This document shows, piece by piece, positions 1-7,369 of a DNA stretch of 10,701 bases (the stretch's first letter is position 1; every line of letters begins with the position of its first letter). The notes beneath the pieces are model-generated. The model was not told the DNA's origin, searched no databases, and saw nothing but the letters and a program-made list of their open reading frames with translations. The DNA comes from Symbiodinium natans (Eukaryota > Sar > Dinophyceae > Suessiales > Symbiodiniaceae), in contig CAJNDS010000473.1 in the NCBI GenBank assembly GCA_905221605.1, forward strand, positions 120,001 to 130,701, in the 5' to 3' direction. Position numbers and translations under genes: made by a program.

Positions 1-196
1 CGCCATCCCTGCCCACATGTTTCCCCTGCGCGAACATAGCCTGGATCGCCGGGATTGCCGGCGGTCGCTTCCCAGCGAGCTATACTCGGCCGGATTCTGG
101 GAGCAGACACCGCGCGAGGAGTTCGTCTAGCAGCCTACCAGCCCCACACCGAAGTGAACGATCATGGGGCCACTGCATTCATTCGATTTCGAGGGT

Positions 197-250
197 GTGA
201 TAGTGATAGTAATAGGGATAGGGATCGTGATAGCGATAGTGATAGTGATA
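197..250. repeat. (GTGATA)9 hexanucleotide repeat
   Basis: Nine consecutive 6-bp units follow the consensus GTGATA. Variants GTAATA, GGGATA, GGGATC and GCGATA lie in the middle, and intact units lie at both ends. The period is a multiple of three, so each reading frame gives a two-residue repeat; the plus strand reads alternating Asp-Ser and Asp-Arg. That gives an open frame around it but is not evidence of a gene. A simple microsatellite is the most economical reading. Confidence 0.9.
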
Positions 251-362
251 GTGCGCGAAGGTGCATGTTTGGGTTGTGTATTTTGCATGCTGCCACGTTG
301 CAAAAAGCGACTTGGATCAAGCGGTAGTTTTGCGGATTGATGCTGCGGGCTTGTGAGTTTCA

Positions 363-965
363 TTAGGCGAGGGCATTGCATAGGCCACGCCGCCTCACAA
401 CCACAGTCTGCTCAAGTGTGGACACGAAGGGCGACATGGCCAGCGAAAGTGGGTTGCCGACGTCGAACGACATTTCGACTTCGACATCCAAGTCAAAATC
501 GATACAAGATATCGTGTCTGCCACAGCCTTGGGCGTATGCATGAGACACAATCGGCAAAAGACATGTGAATTGCCTTGAGGTAGTTGTTGACAGCGTGTG
601 GCAGTATGTGCACGTGGGAGCAGCGGCTTTTCTCTTCTACGAAGATCGCTTGCTATGCCTCTACAGCCTGGTTGGTTTTGCGAGTTTGTGCTGACGCTCG
701 CCTCCAAAAAATGACATTGTTCCATACTTGTGCTCGTGTAGCAAAGCATGCTTTCATGGATGTCCCCAGGTGGCGTGCTAGCAGCGTCGCGCTCAGCTGG
801 TGTGGTTCCCGTCATGGGCGAGGAACTGTGGAGGATTGCAATTCCAGCATCTGCAATTATCTCCGTCACCACGTCGTTGCGACTTGGCAAGCTTTGGCCC
901 ATCACGGTTTGGCGTCGGTGCGGTTGTGGCAATCTGTTTCGCAGCATGGTTTCCGCAGCTTCCAA
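363..965 (-). CDS. Unidentified minus-strand open frame (possible exon or decayed gene)
   Basis: This is the longest open frame outside the tandem arrays. The frame is free of stops from 1130 down to the TAA at 363-365, about 255 codons. The first in-frame TTG is at 965 and the first ATG at 947, and neither start is supported by context. The product is rich in Ser, Thr, Asp and Glu, with a run of acidic and hydrophobic residues near the C-terminus (LDVEVEMSFDVG). I recognise no domain. The codon-aligned plus-strand frame is also open (585-1142) but its product is rich in Cys, Trp and His, as antisense frames often are, which favours the minus strand slightly. No promoter or splice site fixes its ends. 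It could be chance: a stop-free run this long is uncommon in a window of this size but not impossible. Confidence 0.22.
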   Translation of the reverse strand: MEAAETMLRNRLPQPHRRQTVMGQSLPSRNDVVTEIIADAGIAILHSSSPMTGTTPAERDAASTPPGDIHESMLCYTSTSMEQCHFLEASVSTNSQNQPGCRGIASDLRRREKPLLPRAHTATRCQQLPQGNSHVFCRLCLMHTPKAVADTISCIDFDLDVEVEMSFDVGNPLSLAMSPFVSTLEQTVVVRRRGLCNALA

Positions 966-1015
966 CAGCTCAGGGGATGTCGAATTGCAGGATGGGTATC
1001 TGCAAAAGCCACGTG
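748..1015 (+). pseudogene. Possible membrane-transporter remnant (very tentative)
   Basis: From ATG 748 a plus frame gives a membrane-protein-like stretch containing ELWRIAIPASAIISV, followed by TSLRLG and later SGDVELQDGYLQ. The order of a hydrophobic helix, a 'SL.LG/N'-like turn and a 'GE/DVE...G' segment recalls the triose-phosphate/nucleotide-sugar transporter (TPT) family. The spacing is about 30 residues too short, and the neighbouring frame carries another hydrophobic stretch (FGVGAVVAICFAAWF), so frameshifts or deletions would be needed. What is seen is only composition and order; the family link is a guess from memory. It competes with the overlapping minus-strand open frame, and both cannot be right. 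Confidence 0.1.
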
Positions 1016-1195
1016 TTGCTTGTGCATTTTGCTGCCGGCTGCAATTGTGGCGTTGACAACCGTCACGATCCGCAATGACAAGACCGCACGGCTGCGCAAC
1101 GGCTGCATGCAGGCTGCGCGTTTGTTTTTGCTAAGTATTTAGTAGTTTCTGCGGGCCTTCCCCCAGCCACCTAAGGCGTCTATGATTTCCGCAGC

Positions 1196-1219
1196 GAAGC
1201 CTGCAAGAGCACAGGCTTC
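1196..1219. other. Perfect 8-bp-stem inverted repeat
   Basis: The arms GAAGCCTG (1196-1203) and CAGGCTTC (1212-1219) enclose an 8-base loop. Downstream (about 1221-1253) lies an imperfect GCGTAGGG-type short repeat. There is no T-run after the stem and no tRNA-like T-arm, so I assign no function. Confidence 0.5.
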
Positions 1220-1291
1220 AAGCGTAGTGCGTAGGGCATCGTAGGGCGTAGGGTCTCACCGCCGGATTGCAAGATTTGGCTTACAATTGTA

Positions 1292-1561
1292 GTGCTAGAT
1301 CGTGAGGTCTTCAGATCCTACCGGTTGCTTGTGGGCCACATCTTTATTGTGTGTTTGCGCCCTAGCGACTTCGTAGTAGGGTGGCTTCAGTCGATACAGG
1401 CCGTGGCGGGACAGTTGTCAAGCGAACCCATTGTGTTTGGACTTTGTTGCTTCATGATTGGCACAGCAACTGCCAGTGAAGATGTGTCTCCAACTTCCAT
1501 GCATTTCCTGGTGCCCGGCCTGGCTTCAGCAAGCCCAATATGTTGCAAAAGGGAGGGGTAG
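1292..1561 (+). CDS. Unidentified hydrophobic open frame
   Basis: An 89-codon plus frame begins at a GTG and ends with TAG at 1559-1561. The product has two hydrophobic stretches, LLVGHIFIVCL near residues 12-22 and PIVFGLCCFMIGTA near residues 46-59, so two membrane segments are conceivable. No ATG start is present. A good splice-donor-like string, AAG|GTGAG, lies about 40 bp beyond the stop (near 1598), out of this frame. No family is recognised. It may be a degraded exon or chance. Confidence 0.12.
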   Translation: MLDREVFRSYRLLVGHIFIVCLRPSDFVVGWLQSIQAVAGQLSSEPIVFGLCCFMIGTATASEDVSPTSMHFLVPGLASASPICCKREG

Positions 1562-2300
1562 CTGTGGCGAGAGTGGCGGCAACCTCAGTTGTTCAAGGTG
1601 AGTTGCCCAGTCTGGGTTCAAAATGCGCTGAGACACGACATGTGATGTTTCCACAAGGACATGCGATGGCCAAGCCATCCCGGGCAGGATGAATTGCGCT
1701 GTCCATCGTGGGACAGCTTTGCCACAGCCTCAATTTCTGCTGGGTTTAGGGTTTAGAGCTGACGTGTGGCAACAGTGTGGCAGCCATTCGTCCTGATGTG
1801 ATGAGGTTCCAACGTGGTCTGGGTCTTGCTTGAGCACGCGGCAAATGTTCCTCAGTGTGCTGCACTAGCTGGACTTGCCTGCTGACTTGAGGCCGCACCC
1901 TGAAGTTGAGAGGATGCGCACGTCACAAACTTCGCCGCAGCGCCCCGGCACCTTTTAAGCACAGTCTATCCAACTACTCGGTAGCGGATGCCGAGGTACC
2001 ACCAATGGCCTGGATCGGCCGACAAGTTCGAGGCTCTGCGAAATGTGTGAATTTGGTTGCACCCGGTCGCATCTGAATATCGGCATGGCCCAGAGCAGGT
2101 GACGGCGCATTCCACCGTTGGCAGGCCCCAACCAAATTATGCCGAATGGTTTGCACTCCTCATATTTGAGCAGGCCTGGCGGCATCGCAGATGTTGGCCC
2201 CATGTCAGACATGGAGAGAGGCAACACAGAAGACAAATTTGCAGAATTTGGCGTGAAACTCAGTCATGCAACGCGCTGCCATGTGGCATTCGGCATTCTT
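1562..2300. other. No gene seen; contains a two-unit telomere-like motif
   Basis: This stretch has only short competing frames on both strands. The one recognisable element is GGGTTTAGGGTTTAG at 1742-1756, two tandem TTTAGGG-type units. It is an isolated miniature interstitial telomeric motif, consistent with the larger telomere-like blocks downstream. Confidence 0.6.
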
Positions 2301-2322
2301 GTTTTTTTGTGACCTCCACCTA

Positions 2323-2391
2323 CTTTCATGATAAGTCATTAATGAATTAATTAAATACATATGAAAATATGTAGTAAATAGAAAATGAAGG
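2323..2391. other. AT-rich segment with hairpin, abutting the satellite
   Basis: This is a locally AT-rich stretch in an otherwise moderate-GC region, including TTAATTAA and several A/T tracts. Inside it, TACATAT (2356-2362) and ATATGTA (2367-2373) form a perfect 7-bp stem with a GAAA loop. It ends exactly where the GGAAT satellite starts. Such a segment could unwind easily, but nothing shows that it is an origin or a matrix-attachment site. Confidence 0.55.
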
Positions 2392-2393
2392 GC

Positions 2394-2720
2394 TGGAATG
2401 GAATGGAATGGAATGGAATGGAATCGAATGGCATGGAATGGCATGGAATGGCATGGAATGGCATGGAATGACATGGACTGGCATGGAATGGAATGCAATT
2501 GAAGGGCATGGAATGGAATGGAATTGAATGGAATTGAATGGAATTGAATGGAATTGAGTGGAATTGAATGGAATTGAATGGAATTGAATGGAATTGAAAG
2601 GAATTGAAAGGAATGAAATGAAATGAAAGGAAAGGAAAGGAAAGGAAAGGAAATGAAATGACATGAAATGAAATGAAATGAAGAAATGAAGAAATGAAGA
2701 AATGAAGAAATGAAGAAAGT
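2394..2720. repeat. GGAAT-family satellite with stepwise-changing unit
   Basis: This is a purine-rich tandem array of about 325 bp, built of successive blocks. 2394-2430 is the 5-bp unit GGAAT. 2431-2490 is the 10-bp unit GCATGGAATG, with four exact copies in a row and a fifth after one variant. 2521-2610 is the 10-bp unit GAATTGAATG, with six exact copies among nine. 2611-2680 is GAAAT and GAAAG units. 2681-2720 is the 8-bp unit AAGAAATG, four exact copies and a partial. Because 5 and 10 are not multiples of three, long open frames appear on the minus strand (2205-2498 and 2347-2745) that encode Phe/His/Ser/Ile/Pro low-complexity peptide; these are artefacts. Confidence 0.95.
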
Positions 2721-2737
2721 CAGGCGTCAGGCGTCTC

Positions 2738-2802
2738 CGCCCCACCCCCCCGCCCCTCCCCCAAATGGGGGGGGTCCCCCGGTGGGGGGGGGGGGGGGGG
2801 GG
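2738..2802. repeat. Oligo-C / oligo-G tract ending in G19
   Basis: A C-rich half (2738-2762) is followed by AAAT and G8 (2767-2774), then TCCCCC (2775-2780), GGT and an uninterrupted run of 19 G (2784-2802). CCCCC-AAAT-GGGGG can fold as a hairpin, and the plus strand can also form G-quadruplex structure. The exact run length is the sort of value sequencing and assembly often get wrong. It sits precisely between the satellite and the telomere-like block. Confidence 0.9.
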
Positions 2803-2814
2803 TTAAGGCTCTTG

Positions 2815-2847
2815 GGCAGGGTTTCAGGGTTAGGGTTCAGGGCTTAG
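2815..2847 (+). repeat. Degenerate telomeric motif, G-strand orientation
   Basis: Four spaced G-triplets occur in TTTAGGG-like context: GGGTTTC, AGGGTTAGGGTTC and AGGGCTTAG. They read G-rich on the plus strand. The units are diverged in length (6-8 bp) and sequence, as expected for an old interstitial telomeric sequence. The orientation is opposite to the block that begins about 25 bp later. Confidence 0.7.
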
Positions 2848-2870
2848 AGACCCAACGCCCGCAAGCCCGA

Positions 2871-3122
2871 AGCCTAAACTCCACGTAAAACCCTAAGCCC
2901 TAAACCTTAAATTAAAAACCCCCTTAAGGCCTGAAAGCCCTAAAATCCCCAAGCCCTGATTGAAACCCTAAGCCAAGAAACCCTAAAGACCTGAAAAACT
3001 AAAACGCCAGAGTCTGAAACCAGAAGCCCTAAACCTTAACCCCTAAACCACCCCACAGCCACACCGCAGGAGGGGGGAAGTAAAAAGATCATGACCCTAA
3101 AGCCCTAAAGCCTAAACCCTAA
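2871..3122 (-). repeat. Degenerate telomeric motif, C-strand orientation
   Basis: About a dozen CCCTAAA-like units are scattered over 250 bp, for example AACCCTAAGCCCTAAACC (from 2889), AAGCCCTAAACC (from 3024), CCCTAAACC (3041) and CCCTAAAGCCCTAAAGCC (from 3095). Together with the preceding G-strand block this gives a head-to-head arrangement (TTAGGG-like followed by CCCTAA-like). The interruption at 3049-3090 is a diverged, G/A-containing insert. Confidence 0.75.
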
Positions 3123-3243
3123 TAAAAATTTTAAAGCTTAAACTTCAAAACCGGACCATAAATCCCAACAACCGTATACCCCAAATACACCCAACCCCTT
3201 GCGGAGCGCGTGACGATATACATATTATGTGATATTATATGTG

Positions 3244-3273
3244 TATATATATATATATATCTCTCTCTCTCTC
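3244..3273. repeat. Compound (TA)n(CT)n microsatellite
   Basis: A 17-base alternating TA run (3244-3260) passes directly into a 13-base alternating CT run (3261-3273). It is preceded by a further AT-rich stretch from about 3214. It lies between the C-strand and the second G-strand telomere-like blocks. Confidence 0.92.
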
Positions 3274-3485
3274 ACATTCTGTTTTTGTGGAGGGAGGTCA
3301 TGTTTTCACATCAGGCCTTGTGGCACCGCAGATTGACTGCCAATGCTGCCAAGCTGCCGAGGCAATCGTACACAGTCCTGCTTAATCTTAACGCTACGCG
3401 ACCCGCCTCGGCCCGGCCCAGCGCATCCGCGTGAGCATGGTGATTCCGCAGCGCCCAAGTTGCTGGACCCCAAGCAATCCGGGTT

Positions 3486-3598
3486 GGGTTTAGGGTTTAG
3501 GGTTTAGGGTTCCGGGTTTATGGTTTATGGTTTGGGGTTTAGGGTTGAGGGTTAGTTAAGGGTTGAGGGCTTAGGGAAGGTTCACGGTTTGGGGTTTC
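3486..3598 (+). repeat. Interstitial TTTAGGG array, G-strand orientation
   Basis: Three exact TTTAGGG units (3489-3495, 3496-3502, 3503-3509) are followed by diverged units such as TTTATGG, TTTGGGG, TTTAGGG, TTGAGGG and CTTAGGG to about 3598. This is the best-preserved telomere-like block in the window and identifies the organism's telomere type as probably TTTAGGG. It points the opposite way from the 2871-3122 block. Confidence 0.88.
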
Positions 3599-3652
3599 GT
3601 GCTGTTGGTTTTTCGCAGCCACAGCAGGAAACAAAGGAGACACGAGGGAAAA

Positions 3653-3797
3653 GGGGGGGGGCCCTGCTGGGACGGGCTTGAACTGCCTCTGGTCCTGGCG
3701 AACCGTCCGCTTACAGACCCCGGTTTCCTAGGGGGGGGGTACCCATTTGAGGCAAAAAAAGGGGGTTTTGGGTGTGGGGGGAGGATTTGGAGGGGGG
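3653..3797 (+). repeat. Cluster of G-homopolymer runs, quadruplex-prone
   Basis: G9 at 3653-3661, G9 at 3731-3739, A7G5 at 3754-3765, GGG at 3770, G6 at 3776-3781 and G6 at 3792-3797 all lie on the plus strand. The last four tracts are spaced 4, 3 and 10 bases apart, close to a quadruplex rule with one long loop. This extends the G-rich strand asymmetry of the preceding telomeric block. Confidence 0.75.
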
Positions 3798-3828
3798 TGC
3801 CTGTTCTCACAACCTATACACCTTCGGC

Positions 3829-3840
3829 CCGAGGCCTCGG
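3829..3840. other. 12-bp perfect palindrome CCGAGGCCTCGG
   Basis: A fully self-complementary 12-mer with a StuI-type centre (AGGCCT) lies just after the G-run cluster. No partner site or protein-binding context is visible, so it may be chance. Confidence 0.4.
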
Positions 3841-4352
3841 CGGATTTGCGCTGCTCGCTTTGTTGACCACCACCTGACAAGCTCTTGCAGAACGCGTCCT
3901 TGTTCGACCGCTTCCTGCTGTTTTTGCACTGTGCTATTTTCTGATGTTTGCAGGCAGCAGCTGAACTTGACGTCAGTGCTGCATTGGTTTTGCAATTGGT
4001 GGGTGATTTGGAAGAGGCGTGGGGCTTCAGCATGCGCTCGGGTTCACAGCTGTGTTTTTTGTGGACGGTCAAGCCAGGTAGTAGACGCGGCAGAGCATGA
4101 CCTGCCGGCAGCAGTGACGCGAACCTTCGGATCAGCCAGCAGCTCATGCACAAAGGTGTCATGAATTGTGCCCCAGCGCGGCCCGCGCCCACATCCATCC
4201 AAGGACGGCATCAAGACTTTGTTCGGAAGGAGTTCTGCCGAGGGCATCCGGCGTTTGCGATGCAGCGGGTTCAACCACGTATCTCCCCCACATGGCTGGT
4301 TCAAGAGCGCCAACCACAAAGCAGCATCGGCAACACTTTTTTTGCTTCACAG

Positions 4353-4553
4353 GTCTTTATGCTGGAGCTGGGTGGAAAGCTGATGAAGTGCATCAGGCCA
4401 GGGTGGTGCAAGTGCAAGCTTGCAATTCGCCATCTTGTGAACCTGTCAGGCCACATGGTGGTGCAGGGGGCCAGTTCAGTGAAGCCTTGGAAGCAGAGAG
4501 GCTACGCCGATCGAGCCCAAGCCTCTGCAAGGACTGTCAGCCAACACCACTAG
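4353..4553 (+). CDS. Candidate exon after a good 3' splice site, family unknown
   Basis: A pyrimidine-rich tract and acceptor (T-run, GCTTCACAG, ending 4352) precede a 67-codon open frame that ends with TAG at 4551-4553. The product has a regular mix of Leu, Lys, Gly and Met, beginning FMLELGGKLMKCIRPGW, and its codons favour G or C in third position, as coding sequence in such genomes tends to. The frame also extends upstream to 4146, so the splice site is only suggestive. Another plus frame (4166-4945) runs open through the same bases but is Cys/His/Arg-rich and less protein-like. It could be a terminal exon or a pseudogene piece. Confidence 0.15.
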   Translation, partial: VFMLELGGKLMKCIRPGWCKCKLAIRHLVNLSGHMVVQGASSVKPWKQRGYADRAQASARTVSQHH

Positions 4554-4803
4554 CAAACACTGCTGCACCAGACGGCTTGACAGCTTCACACTGTCACATG
4601 GCAGGATCCACAAGTCATTTTTCCGGAGGCTTTCTTCATCTGTCAAGACCACGCTTCCTCGGCATTCATATGCGAGGCCGAGACTGCTTTCACTTGTGCT
4701 TCTACTTCATGAGAGATCCTTGCTTTGTCTTCAGAACTACGTTTCGTTCTCGTTCCCATCACTTCCATGTTCTGCACATGCTGCGCAGATCCGGCTGCAG
4801 AAA

Positions 4804-4823
4804 GGTACTCGTGTTCGAGTACC
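4804..4823. other. Perfect 8-bp hairpin with TGTT loop
   Basis: The arms GGTACTCG (4804-4811) and CGAGTACC (4816-4823) are exact complements with a four-base loop. It falls inside the second minus-strand open frame, where it would encode part of the VLEHEYL segment. It has no terminator-like T-run. Confidence 0.55.
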
Positions 4824-4972
4824 TCCCAACCTGCCAGTCGGTCGCGGATGTTTGGAAAAGCTACGAGCGTACACATCCATGTGGCTACAGTCTCAGATGC
4901 AGAACATGTGGTCAGTTTGGCTTGCAGGGTTGTGAATCCCGCTAGGCGTGCGCCAGCAGGCATCTGCATGCT

Positions 4973-4987
4973 CGGCACACCGTGCCG
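4973..4987. other. Short hairpin CGGCAC / GTGCCG
   Basis: A 6-bp perfect stem (4973-4978 with 4982-4987) has a 3-base loop and can be extended by GCAT/ATGC pairing after a bulge. It lies 50-60 bp from the point where the two minus-strand open frames meet. Function unknown. Confidence 0.35.
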
Positions 4988-5439
4988 ATGCTGAGGCACG
5001 ACATGCCACGAGCATGAATGGACATGAGTGGACGTCAACGCGTGGACTCGGGGGTCATGTGGTCATGTGAAGGTGAGGTGCGAACACACAAAAGCTTTGC
5101 GGAGCCTGGTGCGTCAAGTAGCATTGCTCGGGAGGCGAGGATCGGAGTGTGTACATGGCCGCATCTGCCAATAGGATTCGAAGATGCGTGTTGTACCAAC
5201 GCAGGCACTTCCAAGCTATCCACGGGCGTCGTCATGGCGACTTCAAGGCAGGCCTTCATCTGCTCGTGCACACAAGTCGTGCAGGCATACGCAGTTTGCG
5301 CAGCTAATGCGCTAAAGCGTGCGTTTCGCGTGCGAGTTTTGAGGCAGACAATGTTCTCATCGATCGGCACGGGCGCCTGCACCTGGCCGACTTTCTGAGC
5401 CCTTTCTGTGTTTCCTGCGCTTTGTGCTCAGCTGCAAGG

Positions 5440-6111
5440 TGAAAACAGCAAACATTTGCAACGCTTGCCGTCGAAAGTGAGCTGCTTGCGTTGCTTGAGT
5501 ACACCCATGGCAAGGACAGGGAGGAGTTCTGCAATTCACTTCAGAGCCAACATCCCTTATCCCAGGCATTGATCTTCAATGACAGCTGCCACGGATGTTT
5601 GACACTCCATGATGACAGGAACTTCAGGCTGCCTTCAGCCATGAGTGGCAGGCAGCGATGCAGTAAGCACCTTGTATGGGGCAGGATGTATGGTTTTGTG
5701 TTCGGAAGGATATGGCTGAATCCGTTCACAATTCACGGGCCAGAGCCCAGACAAGGGGACCAGCAAACAAGAGGGTCAGGGCTTGACAGAAAGACACACC
5801 CCTTGGACAAGAACTTTGGAGACTATCGGGCGTGGGGCCTTGGTACCATCTCATACCTGTCAGTGCTGACCGTTTCTTCTCCACCCTTGCCCAAAGAAGC
5901 AGGAAGTTAAGATCTTCAAGTATCAAACCGCCCGAGTGGCGAATGCCCACAGGGCGATAGAGCTACAACCAAGAAGTGGGTGCCTCTCAAATTCTCCAGC
6001 CGCTGCCATCCTGCCGCCATGGCTTTCTCAACAGCCAGGGGCTTGGTTTGCACAAGTTTGGACTGAAACGGCCCCGCCCATCGCATGTGACGCCAAATCA
6101 AAAGGGACCAG
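5440..6111. other. No convincing gene
   Basis: Open frames occur on both strands (plus 5491-5910, 139 codons; minus 5541-5729, 62 codons) but none has a recognisable motif. They overlap each other, and no splice or start signal favours one. I see no repeats here. Confidence 0.4.
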
Positions 6112-6222
6112 AGTCGACCCAGTGTCCCACCTCACGGACCCGTTTCGTCCCCTGAAGTTTGTCACGTTGAAGAAGGGTTGCCTGGACTACCTGGACTCAT
6201 CGGTGCTCCGAAGAAATCTTAG
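6112..6222 (+). CDS. Candidate exon ending at AG|GTATGA donor
   Basis: The plus frame here reads a hydrophobic/basic peptide including FRPLKFVTLKKGCLDYLDSS and then RRNLR. It ends at an AATCTTAG|GTATGA string (boundary 6222/6223) that fits a eukaryotic 5' splice site. The left edge is uncertain: CAG strings at 6109-6111 and nearby are weak acceptors. The frame stays open to 6253 without splicing. No family is recognised. Confidence 0.15.
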   Translation, partial: SRPSVPPHGPVSSPEVCHVEEGLPGLPGLIGAPKKS

Positions 6223-6247
6223 GTATGACTCAGGCCACGATCGGGGC

Positions 6248-6310
6248 TTTTAGGGTTTCGGGCGGCAGTGCGAGGGTTAATGGACACATTCCCAATGTTT
6301 GGCGGCAGTG
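6248..6310. repeat. TTTTAGGGTTT fragment and 10-bp direct repeats
   Basis: A single telomere-like unit (TTTTAGGGTTT, 6248-6258) is followed by exact direct repeats GGCGGCAGTG at 6261-6270 and 6301-6310, 40 bp apart. The direct repeats could be footprints of an insertion or a small duplication; no element lies between them. Confidence 0.5.
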
Positions 6311-7330
6311 AGCAAAGGAGCAAGCAACTGCACGAAGGAGGGCCACAGAATCATCGCAAACACCAAGAGGAGGAGGGTGTGGGCGCACGAGCCCGTGAGT
6401 TCAAACATGGGTTCACAGGAAACTTAGGTCTGCTAGGGAGTGGCAAGCTGCGAGGGGGGCCATCGTGTTGCCCAAGCATCCTTCTATGCGTGCTGCTTTT
6501 TTTGACTTGTGTAGTGTTGGGGGAGGTTGTGGCGATGGTGTAGATCTGTGAGAGTAGGTGAGGGTTTGGATTTGGCCGTCTGCAAGTGGAAGGCACACAT
6601 GAAGAGAGGGCTCGGAGTCTAGGTCTCGGTCTAGGTACGTGGTCTTGCCAGCTTTCGTTGGCCACCTCTTCCCCCCAGTTTGGCACTAGCATGAAGCTTG
6701 GTGGCAGAGTTCGGCAGGCAGCGTCGATGAGGACCTACAGGTGTGAGGTGCCCTGGACATGGTTGCCTTACAGCACCGTTTTTGACGCCAGAGCAAGTAT
6801 GGCAGGACATGGTGACAGGGCAAAACGTCTGGTTGATTGCCGAACTGGGAAATTTGCTGGACGCCACTGGACACGAGTGATGGGTAAGCGTTTCTGATAG
6901 GTTTGGCTGCGTGAGTCTGCACACAAGATGGGTCAGGCTTCCAGTCAGCAACCGCTCTTCGGGCACGCGCCCCAGCCTGTTGAAAATGCTCGGAATCTTC
7001 AGCAAGCGGCTTGTCGGGCAGCTGGGTTTTTGGCTGTTCGTGGTTGCTCGTGTTGTTCCGAGGCCATTGCCTGATCTGCTTCAAGGTATCGCGACATGGA
7101 CACCATCCTCGACCACCTCGACGCACACACCCAGCTCCTTTTCATTTGCAGGTGTGCAAAAAAAATCAGTTTGTGCCGGGCCGTTAAAGCTGCCAACAGA
7201 GATGAGCAGTTTTTTTTTCCAGGAGTGACAGATTGGCCATCACCAGCAAGCCAAAGCCCGTCTTCCGTCACCCAGTCTTCGCCAGAGCAAGGTTTCCATT
7301 TGTCTGCAAGCAACATGTTTCCCGACTGCC
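6311..7330. other. No convincing gene
   Basis: Many short frames overlap on both strands (minus 6631-7005 and 6686-7126, plus 6911-7228 and others) and none stands out. Splice-like strings exist: GTACGT near 6636, GGTAAGCG near 6883, TTTGCAG near 7151 and a T-run with CCAG near 7221. I could not chain them into an exon series with one consistent frame. Confidence 0.4.
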
Positions 7331-7353
7331 TTGAGTTTGGGAGGAAAGCCGCC

Positions 7354-7369
7354 CTCGCCCTTCGGCGAG
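7354..7369. other. Hairpin CTCGCC / GGCGAG with CTTC loop
   Basis: A 6-bp perfect GC-rich stem with a 4-base loop. No adjoining T-run or regulatory context is visible. Confidence 0.35.

Larger units (their letters stand above)
4643..5427 (-). pseudogene. Two successive minus-strand open frames, possibly one gene or exon pair
   Basis: One frame is stop-free from 5427 to a TGA at 5035-5037 (130 codons). Another frame takes over at 5038 and stays open to a TGA at 4643-4645 (131 codons). Both products look protein-like: the first contains VPIDENIVCLKTRTRN and QMKACLEVAMTTPVDSLEV, the second SETVATWMCTLVAFPNIRDR and a charged C-terminal segment with KARISHEVEAQVKAV. The change of frame near 5036 could be a frameshift in a decayed gene, an unrecognised intron (a CAG acceptor-like string lies just before 4963), or coincidence. 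A pyrimidine-rich acceptor-like CTTGCAG sits at about 5433-5439 on this strand. No family is recognised and no start codon is secure. Confidence 0.2.

Noticed and set aside
55-327. 90-codon plus frame with Asp-Ser repeats
   Set aside because: The middle is the GTGATA microsatellite and the flanks show no start context or motif.
1190-1290. tRNA-like gene around the 1196-1219 hairpin
   Set aside because: There is no acceptor stem, no GGTTCRA-type T-arm and no correctly spaced second stem.
2394-2520. Human or vertebrate (GGAAT)n satellite contamination
   Set aside because: Only a short pure GGAAT block exists, and it grades into other units and is followed by TTTAGGG-type, not TTAGGG-type, telomeric sequence. 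The flanks do not look vertebrate.
2205-2745. Long minus-strand open frames over the satellite (Phe/His/Ser/Ile/Pro-rich)
   Set aside because: They are translations of a 5/10-bp tandem repeat; the unit lacks stops on that strand in every frame, so openness says nothing about coding.
4166-4945. 259-codon plus-strand open frame
   Set aside because: The product is rich in Cys, His, Arg and Phe without motifs and overlaps more protein-like frames on both strands. It is probably a by-product of low stop frequency.
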